Source: Bacillus sp. BP-3 (GTDB lineage Bacteria; Bacillota; Bacilli; Bacillales; Bacillaceae_G). From it: a stretch of DNA of 64,000 nucleotides. The translations under genes were made by a program, and so were the position numbers. The DNA lies in assembly GCF_028401955.1 (NCBI RefSeq), contig NZ_JAQOTJ010000001.1, positions 343,138-407,137 of the forward strand, in the 5' to 3' direction. Shown here piece after piece: positions 53,702-61,596 of the stretch. The notes under the pieces are model-generated. The model had not been told where the DNA came from, searched no databases, and saw nothing but the letters and a program-made list of their open reading frames with translations. How positions within the stretch are numbered: the first letter of the stretch is position 1; each line of letters starts with the position of its first letter.

Positions 53702-53810
53702 AAAATGGATATGTATTGAAAAGAATAAAAAGTCTTTTTAATAAATTGATGTAGTGAGGCTTAAATATTTAATTTCCATTTTAACTACTATCTAAAAGTT
53801 AGAAGATTTG

Positions 53811-53862
53811 AACCAAAATAAGAAAACACCCTAAACAATTCAGGGTGTTTTCTTATTTGGTT
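53811..53862. terminator. Long bidirectional terminator, small gene / tcyP
   Basis: AACCAAAATAAGAAAACACC plus CT, then 9-nt loop and AGGGTGTTTTCTTATTTGGTT written as AGGGTGTTTTC and TTATTTGGTT; about 21-bp stem with one bulge and T/A-runs on both sides. Confidence 0.85.
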
Positions 53863-53914
53863 CAACTAACCATTCGGAGGAAAAAGCACCTCCGAATGGT
53901 TAGTTGAACTTTAT
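53860..53914. repeat. 21-bp perfect inverted repeat, bcr1-derived, at the tcyP stop
   Basis: GTTCAACTAACCATTCGGAG+G pairs perfectly with C+CTCCGAATGGTTAGTTGAAC around the 8-nt loop AAAAAGCA. TTGGTTCAACTAACC is the bcr1 word and the end ACTTTAT is the bcr1 end; the tcyP stop (TTA at 53911-53913) is in that TTTAT. Confidence 0.8.
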
Positions 53915-55305
53915 AATGCAATTTCTTCAGTTTTATTATCAACTTCGTTGTACACATGTGTGTCTAACTCTCCAAGCCATTTGCTAGAAATAAGTCCAGC
54001 TGTCATAGAACCGCTCACGTTTAAAGCTGTGCGTCCCATATCAATTAATGGTTCAACAGAAATTAATAACGCGACAATTTCAATTGGTAAGTTCATAGTG
54101 GAAAGTACGATGAGTGCTGCAAATGTTGCTCCGCCTCCGACACCAGCAACGCCAAATGAACTAATTGCAACAACAGCGATTAACGTTAAGATAAATTGCG
54201 GTTGCAATGGATCTATGCCAACAGTTGGCGCTACCATCATGGCAAGCATAGCAGGATAAATACCAGCACATCCATTTTGACCAATTGATACACCAAAGGA
54301 AGCAGCGAAGTTTGCAATTCCTTCCGAAACACCGAATTTTTCTTTTTGCGCTTCAATATTTAATGGCATTGTACCTGCACTTGAACGTGATGTAAACGCA
54401 AATGTTAAAACAGGAAATGCCTTTTTCAAATATTGCACTGGGTTTAAACCAGAAAGGGCAATCAGTAATAAGTGAATAATAAACATAACAATAAGTGCCA
54501 CATAAGATGCCAAAACAAAATTACCAAGTTTTAAAATCGCTTGCACATCACTTCCAGAAACTGTTTTTGCCATAAGAGCAAGTACACCGTATGGGGTAAG
54601 GCGTAAAATTAATGTGACCATGCGCATGACCACTGCATATACAGCATCTAGTATATTTTTAAATTGTTCCGCTTGTTCTGGATATTTCTTTTTCACTCCT
54701 AAGAAGGCGATCCCAATAAATGCTGCAAAAATGACAACAGAAATGGTTGATGTTGGACGAGCACCTGTTAAATCTAGAAATGGATTTGCAGGAAGTAATT
54801 CCAATAATTTTTGCGGGATGGGTGTTTGCTCAATAGAAGTAAGTTTTTCTTGTACTAATTTCAGGCGAGTTGCTTCTGCACTCCCTTGCTGCAAGCCAGT
54901 TGCTTGTAAGTCAAAACCAGCACTTGTTGCAATTCCGACTGCAGCAGCAATTCCAGTTGTAAGAAGTAAAATGCCGATAATAAGACCGCTAATTTTGCCG
55001 AGATTACTAGTTAATTTTAATTTTGTAAACGCTGAAATAATGGAAACTAAAATAAGTGGCATAACAATCATTTGTAATAACTTAACGTAACCACTTCCGA
55101 TTAAGTTAAACCAATTATTAGACTGGATAATGACTTCAGAAGTTGGTTTATAAAAAAATTGTAAAATAAGTCCAAATATAATTCCGAGTCCGAGTGCGGT
55201 AAATACACGTTTGTTAAAAGAAAGGTGTTTCCGTTGCATATAATACAATACACCGAGTAATAGGAGCATAATCATGATGTTTATGCTAACTAACAATGTA
55301 CTCAT
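53911..55305 (-). CDS. tcyP: L-cystine transporter TcyP, sodium:dicarboxylate symporter type
   Basis: 464-residue DAACS-family importer with about eight membrane helices and two re-entrant loops. Family marks: LLQMIVMPLILVSIISAF, FTSRSSAGTMPLN, GQNGCAGIYPAML, NVSGSMTAGLISS. B. subtilis TcyP (YhcL) imports cystine; here it complements the methionine/cysteine genes upstream. The ATG giving MSTLLVSINI follows AAGGGGGA by 8 bases; a TTG just upstream is actually the ribosome binding site. Confidence 0.92.
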   Translation of the reverse strand: MSTLLVSINIMIMLLLLGVLYYMQRKHLSFNKRVFTALGLGIIFGLILQFFYKPTSEVIIQSNNWFNLIGSGYVKLLQMIVMPLILVSIISAFTKLKLTSNLGKISGLIIGILLLTTGIAAAVGIATSAGFDLQATGLQQGSAEATRLKLVQEKLTSIEQTPIPQKLLELLPANPFLDLTGARPTSTISVVIFAAFIGIAFLGVKKKYPEQAEQFKNILDAVYAVVMRMVTLILRLTPYGVLALMAKTVSGSDVQAILKLGNFVLASYVALIVMFIIHLLLIALSGLNPVQYLKKAFPVLTFAFTSRSSAGTMPLNIEAQKEKFGVSEGIANFAASFGVSIGQNGCAGIYPAMLAMMVAPTVGIDPLQPQFILTLIAVVAISSFGVAGVGGGATFAALIVLSTMNLPIEIVALLISVEPLIDMGRTALNVSGSMTAGLISSKWLGELDTHVYNEVDNKTEEIAL

Positions 55306-55411
55306 ACTGTTTTCCCCCTTCAAATCTGTTACAAATAAATATATTCCAATAAAACCTATAAGTCAACTATGTAATTAGGTTGATATAAAAAAAGATGGCG
55401 TGTATGCCATC

Positions 55412-55654
55412 TTAATGTCCAACTCCTGGTGTAAGAAGGAATGTCGTATAGTATGTAAATCCAATGAAGAAGACTGTTAAATATGCGCCAAATACATAAA
55501 TGTACATGCGCTCTGTTAATTTTAAATAGCTTAAAAGTACAAAAAATCCTGTTTGTCCTAAAAATAAAAGTGCTGCCCCATACATATCCCCTAAGTAAAA
55601 CATCACGGAAAAAATACCAGTCCAAAAGCCGAGAACGCGAAACATGCGCTCCAT
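55412..55654 (-). CDS. yqgY: DUF2626 family small membrane protein (YqgY)
   Basis: 80 residues, three membrane helices: MERMFRVLGFWTGIFSVMFY, MYGAALLFLGQTGFFVLLSY, YVFGAYLTVFFIGFTYYT; the N-terminal ERMFRVLGFW is the DUF2626 signature. YqgY position. Function unknown. ATG preceded by GGGAGGGG-like sequence on the minus strand. In the 5' region a 14-bp near-palindrome TGTAAACATTTACA (55719-55732) lacks the CG core of cre. Confidence 0.87.
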   Translation of the reverse strand: MERMFRVLGFWTGIFSVMFYLGDMYGAALLFLGQTGFFVLLSYLKLTERMYIYVFGAYLTVFFIGFTYYTTFLLTPGVGH

Positions 55655-55738
55655 CCCATTCCCCTCCCTTTGTATGAACTCAATACTCTCCTTAATTATA
55701 ATGCACTTTTCTAACTATTGTAAACATTTACAAAATAA

Positions 55739-55766
55739 TAAGAAGCCAGTATAATCTGGCTTCTTA
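55739..55766 (-). terminator. Terminator of the HTH regulator gene
   Basis: Stem AAGAAGCCAG/CTGGCTTCTT with 6-nt loop and TTATT on the minus side, directly downstream of the stop. Confidence 0.8.
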
Positions 55767-55768
55767 TT

Positions 55769-56467
55769 TTACACATGAAGATGATAATTACAAGACTTAC
55801 AACCTGTTTCGAACATATTATCATTACGTGCTAATTCCATGTTCGGAAATAGCACTTCAAAGATCCCTTTCATCATATCGACGTGCATGTTACAAACTTC
55901 TTTTGGATGATGAATGGCAACTTCTTTAAATGGACAATTGTATACGTCATAGAAAATTTTTGATCCATCGGTGCTTAATTCAAATTCTGGAGATAAGCCC
56001 GCTGTTGTTAAAGCTTCTTTGGCAATTTGTACTTTTTGTTCAACCGTTAATTCATTTTCATTAATGTTTAAGCGATTTAGCTGTTGTTCCATTAATTCTT
56101 TACCAAACTTTTTACCCGTTGCATAAAGTGCTTTTTCACCAACTTCACCTAAGCTAAGTAATGTATTGCAAGCAATTTGTGCTAACAATTGATAATCGCG
56201 AAACGGAAATTGCAGTTGAATGACATCATCTGATAAGACATATAACCGGCTAGGTCTACCGCCTTTACCTGTTTTTTTTGTTTCTGATTTTAACATATTT
56301 ACATCTTCTAGCTTTGAAAGATGTAAACGCGCAACATTCGGATGAATATCAAATTCGTCAGCAATTTCTTGTACGGTAACCTCTGTGTGTTTTTGAGAAA
56401 TATATTTATAAATATAATAGCGTGTTGGATCAGAAAGTACGTTTGTAATTTTTAAAGCTTGTTCCAT
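55769..56467 (-). CDS. HTH transcriptional regulator with C-terminal four-cysteine motif
   Basis: 232 residues. Winged helix at residues 1-80 (LSDPTRYYIYKYISQ, VQEIADEFDIHPNVARLHLS, KTGKGGRPSRLYVLS), then a helical region, and Cys residues C178, C192, C223 and C226. The architecture is like SufR/ArsR-type regulators whose C-terminus carries an Fe-S cluster, but the spacing differs from SufR (C-x13-C-x30-C-x2-C here). ATG giving MEQALKITNV lies 8 bases after AAAGGTGG. Divergent from comGA. Confidence 0.8.
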   Translation of the reverse strand: MEQALKITNVLSDPTRYYIYKYISQKHTEVTVQEIADEFDIHPNVARLHLSKLEDVNMLKSETKKTGKGGRPSRLYVLSDDVIQLQFPFRDYQLLAQIACNTLLSLGEVGEKALYATGKKFGKELMEQQLNRLNINENELTVEQKVQIAKEALTTAGLSPEFELSTDGSKIFYDVYNCPFKEVAIHHPKEVCNMHVDMMKGIFEVLFPNMELARNDNMFETGCKSCNYHLHV

Positions 56468-56489
56468 GAGGATCGCCACCTTTATCGGT

Positions 56490-56541
56490 TTATCTGAGAT
56501 AACAATATTATAATATAGATAACGTTGTATAACATGTTTTT
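56490..56541 (-). promoter_or_regulatory. Candidate promoter/operator of the HTH regulator
   Basis: TTATC-TGA-GATAA (56490-56502) is a perfect 5-bp-arm dyad between start codon and a TATAAT read on the minus strand; two further GTTAT words (GTTATC, GTTATA) lie upstream. Repeats around its own promoter suggest autoregulation. Confidence 0.45.
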
Positions 56542-56613
56542 GGGCAATGATTCATTAATTGTTCATAATTTCACAAACTTTTTAGGTATGTAAAATTAGA
56601 AAATATCGCCATG

Positions 56614-56635
56614 AAAATAGAAACTTCGCTATTTT
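56614..56635 (+). promoter_or_regulatory. Inverted repeat in the comGA leader
   Basis: AAAATAG-N8-CTATTTT, 47 bases before the comGA start. I do not see a clean ComK dyad (AAAA-N5-TTTT), so this may be a different site or a hairpin. Confidence 0.35.
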
Positions 56636-56682
56636 TCTTTTCGTGATGGTCGTGATATATAAAGAGTAAGGAGGCGATAACA

Positions 56683-57726
56683 GTGAATGCTGTCGAACAA
56701 TTTGCTGACACAATTATGAAAGAAGCATGTAGGTTGCGGGCATCAGATCTTCATATTGTGCCGCGTCATGAAGATGCTGTTGTACAATTGCGTATTGGAA
56801 AAGACTTAGTAACAAAGCATCATACTTCAAAAGAATTTTGTGACCGACTTGTATCACACTTTAAGTTTTTAGCAGCTATGGATATTGGTGAAAGGAGAAA
56901 GCCGCAAAATGGTTCATTGCAGATGAAAGTTGATGATGAGGAGGTATATTTACGTCTTTCTACTTTGCCAACTGTGCATCATGAAAGTCTCGTTATTCGG
57001 TTGCATTTACAAACTACGGTTCCGAACCTCTCTCATCTCTCATTATTCCCAAATTCCGCAAAAACACTTCTCTCTTTTTTACATCATTCGCATGGATTAA
57101 TAATTTTTACAGGTCCGACCGGCTCCGGAAAAACGACAACGATGTATGCCCTTTTAGAAGTAGCAAAGAAGGAGCAGACTCGCCGCATTGTGACACTAGA
57201 AGATCCAGTTGAGAAGAAAAAGGATGGACTATTACAAATTCAAATTAATGAAAAAGCAGGTATTACGTATGCAACTGGATTAAAAGCGATTTTACGTCAT
57301 GACCCAGATATTATATTAGTGGGAGAGATCCGAGATGAAGAAACAGCAAAGGTGGCGGTTCGGGCAAGTTTGACGGGACATTTAGTTATGACAACATTGC
57401 ATACGAATGATGCGAAGAGTGCAGTGCTACGTTTAATGGATTATGGTATTACATTCTTAGAAATTGAACAATCGCTACTAGCGGTAGCGGCGCAGCGACT
57501 AGTGGAATTAAAATGTCCATTTTGTAAAGGAAAATGCTCACCATTATGTAAAAAAATGCGTCACGTACGCCGAGCGAGCATTTATGAATTATTGTACGGT
57601 GATGAATTAAAAGAAGTCATTTATGAAGCAAATGGAAAACAAGCAACGTATCAATATACAACGCTTCAAGATGAATTAAGAAAAGGATATGCACTAGGGT
57701 TTATTGAAGAAGATGTTTATGTGTAA
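56683..57726 (+). CDS. comGA: Competence pilus ATPase ComGA
   Basis: 347-residue cytosolic traffic ATPase (PilB/GspE type) that drives assembly of the transformation pseudopilus. Walker A FTGPTGSGKTTTM near residues 143-155, Asp box VTLEDPVE, Walker B PDIILVGEIRDEETA, His box MTTLHTNDA; four Cys in CPFCKGKCSPLC. GTG start after AAGGAGGCG. First gene of comGA-GG; overlaps comGB. Confidence 0.95.
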   Translation: MNAVEQFADTIMKEACRLRASDLHIVPRHEDAVVQLRIGKDLVTKHHTSKEFCDRLVSHFKFLAAMDIGERRKPQNGSLQMKVDDEEVYLRLSTLPTVHHESLVIRLHLQTTVPNLSHLSLFPNSAKTLLSFLHHSHGLIIFTGPTGSGKTTTMYALLEVAKKEQTRRIVTLEDPVEKKKDGLLQIQINEKAGITYATGLKAILRHDPDIILVGEIRDEETAKVAVRASLTGHLVMTTLHTNDAKSAVLRLMDYGITFLEIEQSLLAVAAQRLVELKCPFCKGKCSPLCKKMRHVRRASIYELLYGDELKEVIYEANGKQATYQYTTLQDELRKGYALGFIEEDVYV

Positions 57727-58753
57727 GAAAGAAAAGTGGCGCTTACATGAACAAGCATTGCTACTTCGAAGGCTTGGCGAACTTTTAGAGAAAGGATATT
57801 CTTTATTACATGCATTAGAGTTTCTACATTTTCACTTAACTCCGCGTAAACAAGTGCAGCTTCAAGATGCTGCTGAAGAATTTAAAAAGGGAAGCAGTTT
57901 ACATGATGTGTTTGATAAACTTGCATTTCATCCCGATATTTTAAGTTATTTATTTTATGCAGAGCGGCATGGTGATATTGCCTTTGCCTTGCAGCAAGGG
58001 AGCTCACTCCTCAGCAGAAAAGATAAACATCAAAAAAATATGATGAAAGTGCTGCGCTATCCATTCGTTCTTTCTTTGTTTTTATTAGGGATTCTCCTTG
58101 TATTTAATCTAGTTCTTCTGCCGCAGTTCTCTACTTTATACCGTTCCCTTCGCGGATCATCTACTTCATTTACAGACAGTATTTTAACCGTTATTCAAGC
58201 ACTTCCGTATGTTATGGGGGGCGTTGTTGTTGTAATTGGTGCTGCAGTTCTTCTATATATGCTGTATGTAAAGAGGTTGCATCCAGTTACGAGAATGGAT
58301 ATTTGTATGAGAGCACCTCTTATACAAATGTTTTTTAAATTAACGAACTCACACTACTTTGCAATCCAATTAAGCGGCCTTTTACAAGGCGGGCTATCTA
58401 TATTAGAAGCGCTAACCTTAATGAAGGAGCAAAAGCATCATTTGTTTTTTCAATGCGAAGCTCTCAAAATACAGGAGTTATTAACAATAGGGGAGCACCT
58501 TGATTCTATTATGATGAATCGTTCCTATTATGAACGGGAGCTTGCTTACATTATTAAACATGGACAAGCAAATGGTAATTTAGCAACTGAACTTGCCGAT
58601 TATAGTGAAATGACAATAGAAAAAATCGAAGAGAAAATTAATCGTATTTTGTTTGTGATACAGCCCCTTTTATTTGCATGTATTGGAATGGTGGTTGTGC
58701 TTATGTATTTAGCGATGATTATGCCGATGTTTCAAATGATGGATTCTATTTAG
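57713..58753 (+). CDS. comGB: Competence pilus membrane platform ComGB
   Basis: 346-residue GspF/PilC-type polytopic protein: N-terminal T2SSF repeat (LRRLGELLEKGYSLLHALEF), first helix YPFVLSLFLLGILLVFNLVL, second repeat (FFKLTNSHYFAIQLSGLLQG) and two more helices at the C-terminus. It anchors ComGA. Start uncertain: ATG at 57713 or 57719, both inside comGA and without clear ribosome binding site; translational coupling is likely. Confidence 0.92.
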   Translation: MFMCKKEKWRLHEQALLLRRLGELLEKGYSLLHALEFLHFHLTPRKQVQLQDAAEEFKKGSSLHDVFDKLAFHPDILSYLFYAERHGDIAFALQQGSSLLSRKDKHQKNMMKVLRYPFVLSLFLLGILLVFNLVLLPQFSTLYRSLRGSSTSFTDSILTVIQALPYVMGGVVVVIGAAVLLYMLYVKRLHPVTRMDICMRAPLIQMFFKLTNSHYFAIQLSGLLQGGLSILEALTLMKEQKHHLFFQCEALKIQELLTIGEHLDSIMMNRSYYERELAYIIKHGQANGNLATELADYSEMTIEKIEEKINRILFVIQPLLFACIGMVVVLMYLAMIMPMFQMMDSI

Positions 58754-58765
58754 GAGGCGTGTTCT

Positions 58766-59071
58766 GTGAAAAATGAAAAAGGATTTACGTTATTAGAAAT
58801 GTTGCTTGTTATGGTTGTAATCTCTGTGTTACTACTGCTCATTATTCCAAATGTGGTAAATCAGCGCTCTTCCGTACAAGGAAAGGGATGTGATGCCTTT
58901 GTAAAGTCTGTTGAATCACAAGTACAAGCATATCAATTAGAACATAATAAAATCCCGACAGTGGACGATTTGTATACAGGTAAGTATATTACATCTAAAA
59001 CTTGTCCAAAAGGGGAGAGCATTACAATTGATGCTGCAAATGGAGAGGTTAAAGTTGTAGGGAAATCGTGA
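58766..59071 (+). CDS. comGC: Major competence pseudopilin ComGC
   Basis: 101 residues, main subunit of the DNA-uptake pseudopilus. Prepilin peptidase (ComC) site in NEKGFTLLEMLLV: cleavage after Gly with Phe +1 and Glu +5; hydrophobic helix to residue 28. Two Cys (CDAF and TCPKG) likely form the intramolecular disulphide. GTG start after AGGAGGCG. Confidence 0.94.
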   Translation: MKNEKGFTLLEMLLVMVVISVLLLLIIPNVVNQRSSVQGKGCDAFVKSVESQVQAYQLEHNKIPTVDDLYTGKYITSKTCPKGESITIDAANGEVKVVGKS

Positions 59072-59502
59072 AGAAAAATGGCTTTACGCTATTGGAAATG
59101 CTCCTCGTATTAAGTGCCATTTCCATTTTAAGCGTTGTAACGTATTTTAATTTATCGTCGATTTATGAAAAGCAAAGGATGAATCAGTTTATGCATCAGT
59201 TTTCTCAAGACATCCTTTTCATGCAACAAGTAGCGATGAGCTGCCATAACCGTCACACATTACGGTGGTTTCCTAATCAAGCCTCATACAGCATTACATC
59301 GTCAGGAGAAACAGATCCTGTTCTAGTTCGTTACTATTCATCTGATATACAAGTGAATATAAACACATTCCCTAATCCAATGAGTTACGGGCCGGATGGT
59401 AATATTAATAGAGGCGGAACAATTATTATTTCTTATAAATCCAAAACGTACCATGTTGTATTTCAACTTGGGAGAGGAAGATTTACGTATTATGAAGTGT
59501 GA
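59068..59502 (+). CDS. comGD: Minor pseudopilin ComGD
   Basis: 144 residues. Class III signal KNGFTLLEMLLVLSAISILS (cleavage after Gly, Glu +5), then a C-terminal globular domain. Overlaps comGC by 4 bases and comGE by 11, consistent with translational coupling in comG. GTG start. Confidence 0.92.
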   Translation: MKKNGFTLLEMLLVLSAISILSVVTYFNLSSIYEKQRMNQFMHQFSQDILFMQQVAMSCHNRHTLRWFPNQASYSITSSGETDPVLVRYYSSDIQVNINTFPNPMSYGPDGNINRGGTIIISYKSKTYHVVFQLGRGRFTYYEV

Positions 59503-59809
59503 CAAAGGTTCGGTTATGCTAGAAATTCTTGTGTCGCTGAGTTTATTAATGATGGCGGTTTGGCTTTTGCTTCCGCAAACGCTTCTTATTATGCAGGAAA
59601 GAAAAAATATCCAGCTTCGATACAGAGCGCAGCTACTTTTGAAAGAAGCGGCAGCGGTATATATGTATGAGCATGTTGTTTCGCCAGTAATAGAAAAGCG
59701 CTATGAAAATACGGTATATACAATTCAATGGAAGACCGAGAAGGTGTGCGTAATGTGGAAAGATAGTAAACAGCGTGAGAATGAACGGTGTCGTTATGTT
59801 AAAAAGTAA
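59492..59809 (+). CDS. comGE: Minor pseudopilin ComGE
   Basis: 105 residues, MKCDKGSVMLEILVSLSLLM: a degenerate type IV prepilin-like N-terminus (Gly, then Ser +1, Glu +5), then a charged domain. The ATG within comGD is chosen; the upstream in-frame ATG would add 32 residues of another reading frame. Assignment rests on order and the N-terminus, since ComGE is poorly conserved. Confidence 0.87.
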   Translation: MKCDKGSVMLEILVSLSLLMMAVWLLLPQTLLIMQERKNIQLRYRAQLLLKEAAAVYMYEHVVSPVIEKRYENTVYTIQWKTEKVCVMWKDSKQRENERCRYVKK

Positions 59810-60236
59810 GCAAGCTGGGTTTACGTTATTAGAAGTTATGATATGTTTTCTATTTTTATCTGTATTTTTTCTTCTTCTCCCGCGTCTTCATGTCTTCTTT
59901 ATAGAACCGCCGTACCCTAAACAAATTACGAATTGGGAATGGAACGTTTTTTTAGAGCAAGTACAAATTGAATTTCGGGATGTAGAAGAAGGCGATAATG
60001 GGGAAGGAAAATTATTTTTCAAAACAAAGAAAGGAGAACATATCACATATGTTAAGTCTGGAAATAATGTTGTTCGAAAAGTAAATGGGGCAGGACATGA
60101 AGTTCTATTACAAAAAGTAGAGAACATTTCTTATCAATTAGCAGCTCATACATTAATGATACGTGTGCGGGATATAAGCGGTAAAGTATACGATGGTGTT
60201 GTTACTCGTTATTCTGCTATTGAGGTGAAAGGATGA
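59781..60236 (+). CDS. comGF: Minor pseudopilin ComGF
   Basis: About 151 residues. Prepilin N-terminus KQAGFTLLEVMICFLFLSVF, C-terminal domain with ITNWEWNVFLEQVQIEFRD, the ComGF-family pattern. Start ambiguous between 59781 and 59796; both overlap comGE. Four-base overlap with comGG. Confidence 0.88.
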   Translation: MNGVVMLKSKQAGFTLLEVMICFLFLSVFFLLLPRLHVFFIEPPYPKQITNWEWNVFLEQVQIEFRDVEEGDNGEGKLFFKTKKGEHITYVKSGNNVVRKVNGAGHEVLLQKVENISYQLAAHTLMIRVRDISGKVYDGVVTRYSAIEVKG

Positions 60237-60610
60237 AATCGGAAAGTGGATTTACAATGCCGGGAACAATCATCCTCATATTTTTACTTATGTCTTTTTT
60301 AGTATACGAGACAAATATATTCCTATCAGATCAAAAGTTTTATACAGAAGCAGAAGAATTGTTTATATTAGAAGAAATAACGAGCCAAGCTGTTGCGGAT
60401 GTAAAACAAGAATTAAAAGCTAAAATGGAAAAAAGAGAATTTTTTTATACGTATGAAAAAGGAGAAGCAAAGGGAGATTACACAATAGTAGATGGGAATG
60501 TTTATATTACTTTACAATGTATAACAAAACGAAAGCGCGCAAGTAAAGTTAGCTTTCGTTATAATACAAATAACGAAGAGATTACGAATTGGCAAGAGGA
60601 GAGAGGATAA
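60233..60610 (+). CDS. comGG: Minor pseudopilin ComGG
   Basis: 125 residues. [20 protein letters not shown]: an N-terminal helix with GF at the expected cleavage site, but Glu +5 is replaced by Gly and Pro is at +4, as ComGG is the most divergent pseudopilin. Last gene of comG. It overlaps comGF (ATGA) and is followed immediately by aroK. Confidence 0.88.
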   Translation: MKSESGFTMPGTIILIFLLMSFLVYETNIFLSDQKFYTEAEELFILEEITSQAVADVKQELKAKMEKREFFYTYEKGEAKGDYTIVDGNVYITLQCITKRKRASKVSFRYNTNNEEITNWQEERG

Positions 60611-60611
60611 C

Positions 60612-61109
60612 ATGCAAACATTATATATAACAGGTTTTATGGGAGCAGGGAAAACAACAGTTGGTAAAGCGTTAAGCAGTGCACTTCATTTGCCTGTTAT
60701 TGATACAGACCAACGTATTGAAGAGAAGACAAAGAAAGTTATTCGGGATATCTTTTCAGAAGAAGGAGAGGATGAGTTTCGAAAGTATGAAAGTGAAGTG
60801 CTGCAATCATTACCGACCGATGATTACATTATTACAACTGGAGGAGGAATCGTTGAAAAAGCTGAAAATCGAGAGTGGATGAAAGGACATGGCACGGTAA
60901 TTTATCTGTACTGTGATCCACATGTGATTGCAGAACGAATTGTTGGGGATACAACAAGACCGTTATTTCAAAAAGAAAATATAGGGTCGTTTATCGAGAA
61001 ATTTGAAAAGCGTCAAGTTTATTATGAAGAAGCAACAGTGAAGATCGATACGACAAATAAAAATGTTGAAGCAATTGTTCAAGAAATTCAAGGGCTGATT
61101 AATAAATAA
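60612..61109 (+). CDS. aroK: Shikimate kinase
   Basis: 165 residues, fifth step after DAHP in aromatic amino-acid synthesis. Walker [15 protein letters not shown], shikimate site DTDQRIEEK and the GGGIVE motif with Asp/Arg residues, adenine-binding Arg in GDTTRPLF. Lies 2 bases after comGG with RBS GAGAGGA, so it may also be co-transcribed with the competence operon, as B. subtilis aroK follows comG. Confidence 0.95.
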   Translation: MQTLYITGFMGAGKTTVGKALSSALHLPVIDTDQRIEEKTKKVIRDIFSEEGEDEFRKYESEVLQSLPTDDYIITTGGGIVEKAENREWMKGHGTVIYLYCDPHVIAERIVGDTTRPLFQKENIGSFIEKFEKRQVYYEEATVKIDTTNKNVEAIVQEIQGLINK

Positions 61110-61145
61110 GAAAGTGGGCATACTAATCTAGTAGAGGTGATAGGT

Positions 61146-61346
61146 ATGTCTACAAATGATTATATAAAATATGTCACACAACAATTTGTATCATATATGG
61201 ATGCTCCAAAAGAGGATCGAAAACAAAAACGGCAGCAGCGTCGTGAAGAGAGAGAGCCATTTTTGAATCGTTGGTTTGGTATGTTGCCGTTAAGCGCCGC
61301 AATTTTTTATCGCCAAATGAAGAAAAAGAGGAAGAAATCAAGTTAA
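61146..61346 (+). CDS. yqzE: YqzE family protein
   Basis: 66 residues: MSTNDYIKYVTQQFVSYMDA, a very basic middle (RKQKRQQRREEREPFLNRWF), and the ending LPLSAAIFYRQMKKKRKK. YqzE follows aroK/comG in Bacillus and is competence-linked in B. subtilis. ATG at 61146 is preceded by AGAGGTGAT; an in-frame GTG three codons upstream is less likely. Confidence 0.88.
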   Translation: MSTNDYIKYVTQQFVSYMDAPKEDRKQKRQQRREEREPFLNRWFGMLPLSAAIFYRQMKKKRKKSS

Positions 61347-61445
61347 GTATTTCTTTGGAAACATTTACAACTAGAATAGGGTTTCATGTCATAGTACAAT
61401 TTCTACGGCGAGTTGAACACGCCGTATATTCGACAATATAACCTA

Positions 61446-61485
61446 GAAAAGAAGCTCCACCGCTTACAAGTAGTGGAGCTTCTTT
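61446..61485 (+). terminator. Terminator after yqzE
   Basis: Stem AAAAGAAGCTCCAC/GTGGAGCTTCTTTT with 12-nt loop and T-run. A preceding small hairpin ACGGCG/CGCCGT lies at 61406-61427. Confidence 0.85.
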
Positions 61486-61593
61486 TTCATCCTACTTTAA
61501 CGAGCAGTAAGACTCCCACCTCAAGATGTAGAGAGAAACAAGGAAGTAAGGTGGGAGATAAAAAAACTCCCACTGATAGAAGTTTCACTTTAT
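61486..61593 (+). repeat. bcr1-like repeat beside the membrane-protein gene
   Basis: TTCATCCTACTTTAACGAGC, CTCCCACCTCAAGATGTAGA, GTAAGGTGGGAGATAAAAA, CCCACTGATAGAAGTTTCAC then TTTAT (61589-61593). It ends 3 bases from the TAA stop of the minus-strand gene. Confidence 0.82.
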
Positions 61594-61596
61594 GCG

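Noticed and set aside
53948-55090. Plus-strand frames of 103 and 158 codons inside tcyP
   Set aside because: Antisense to a complete transporter gene, no ribosome binding site, unnatural composition.
55719-55732. cre site upstream of yqgY (TGTAAACATTTACA)
   Set aside because: Lacks the central CG that CcpA sites nearly always have.
56468-56682. ComK box upstream of comGA
   Set aside because: No pair of AAAA-N5-TTTT motifs at helical spacing; only an inverted repeat AAAATAG-N8-CTATTTT.
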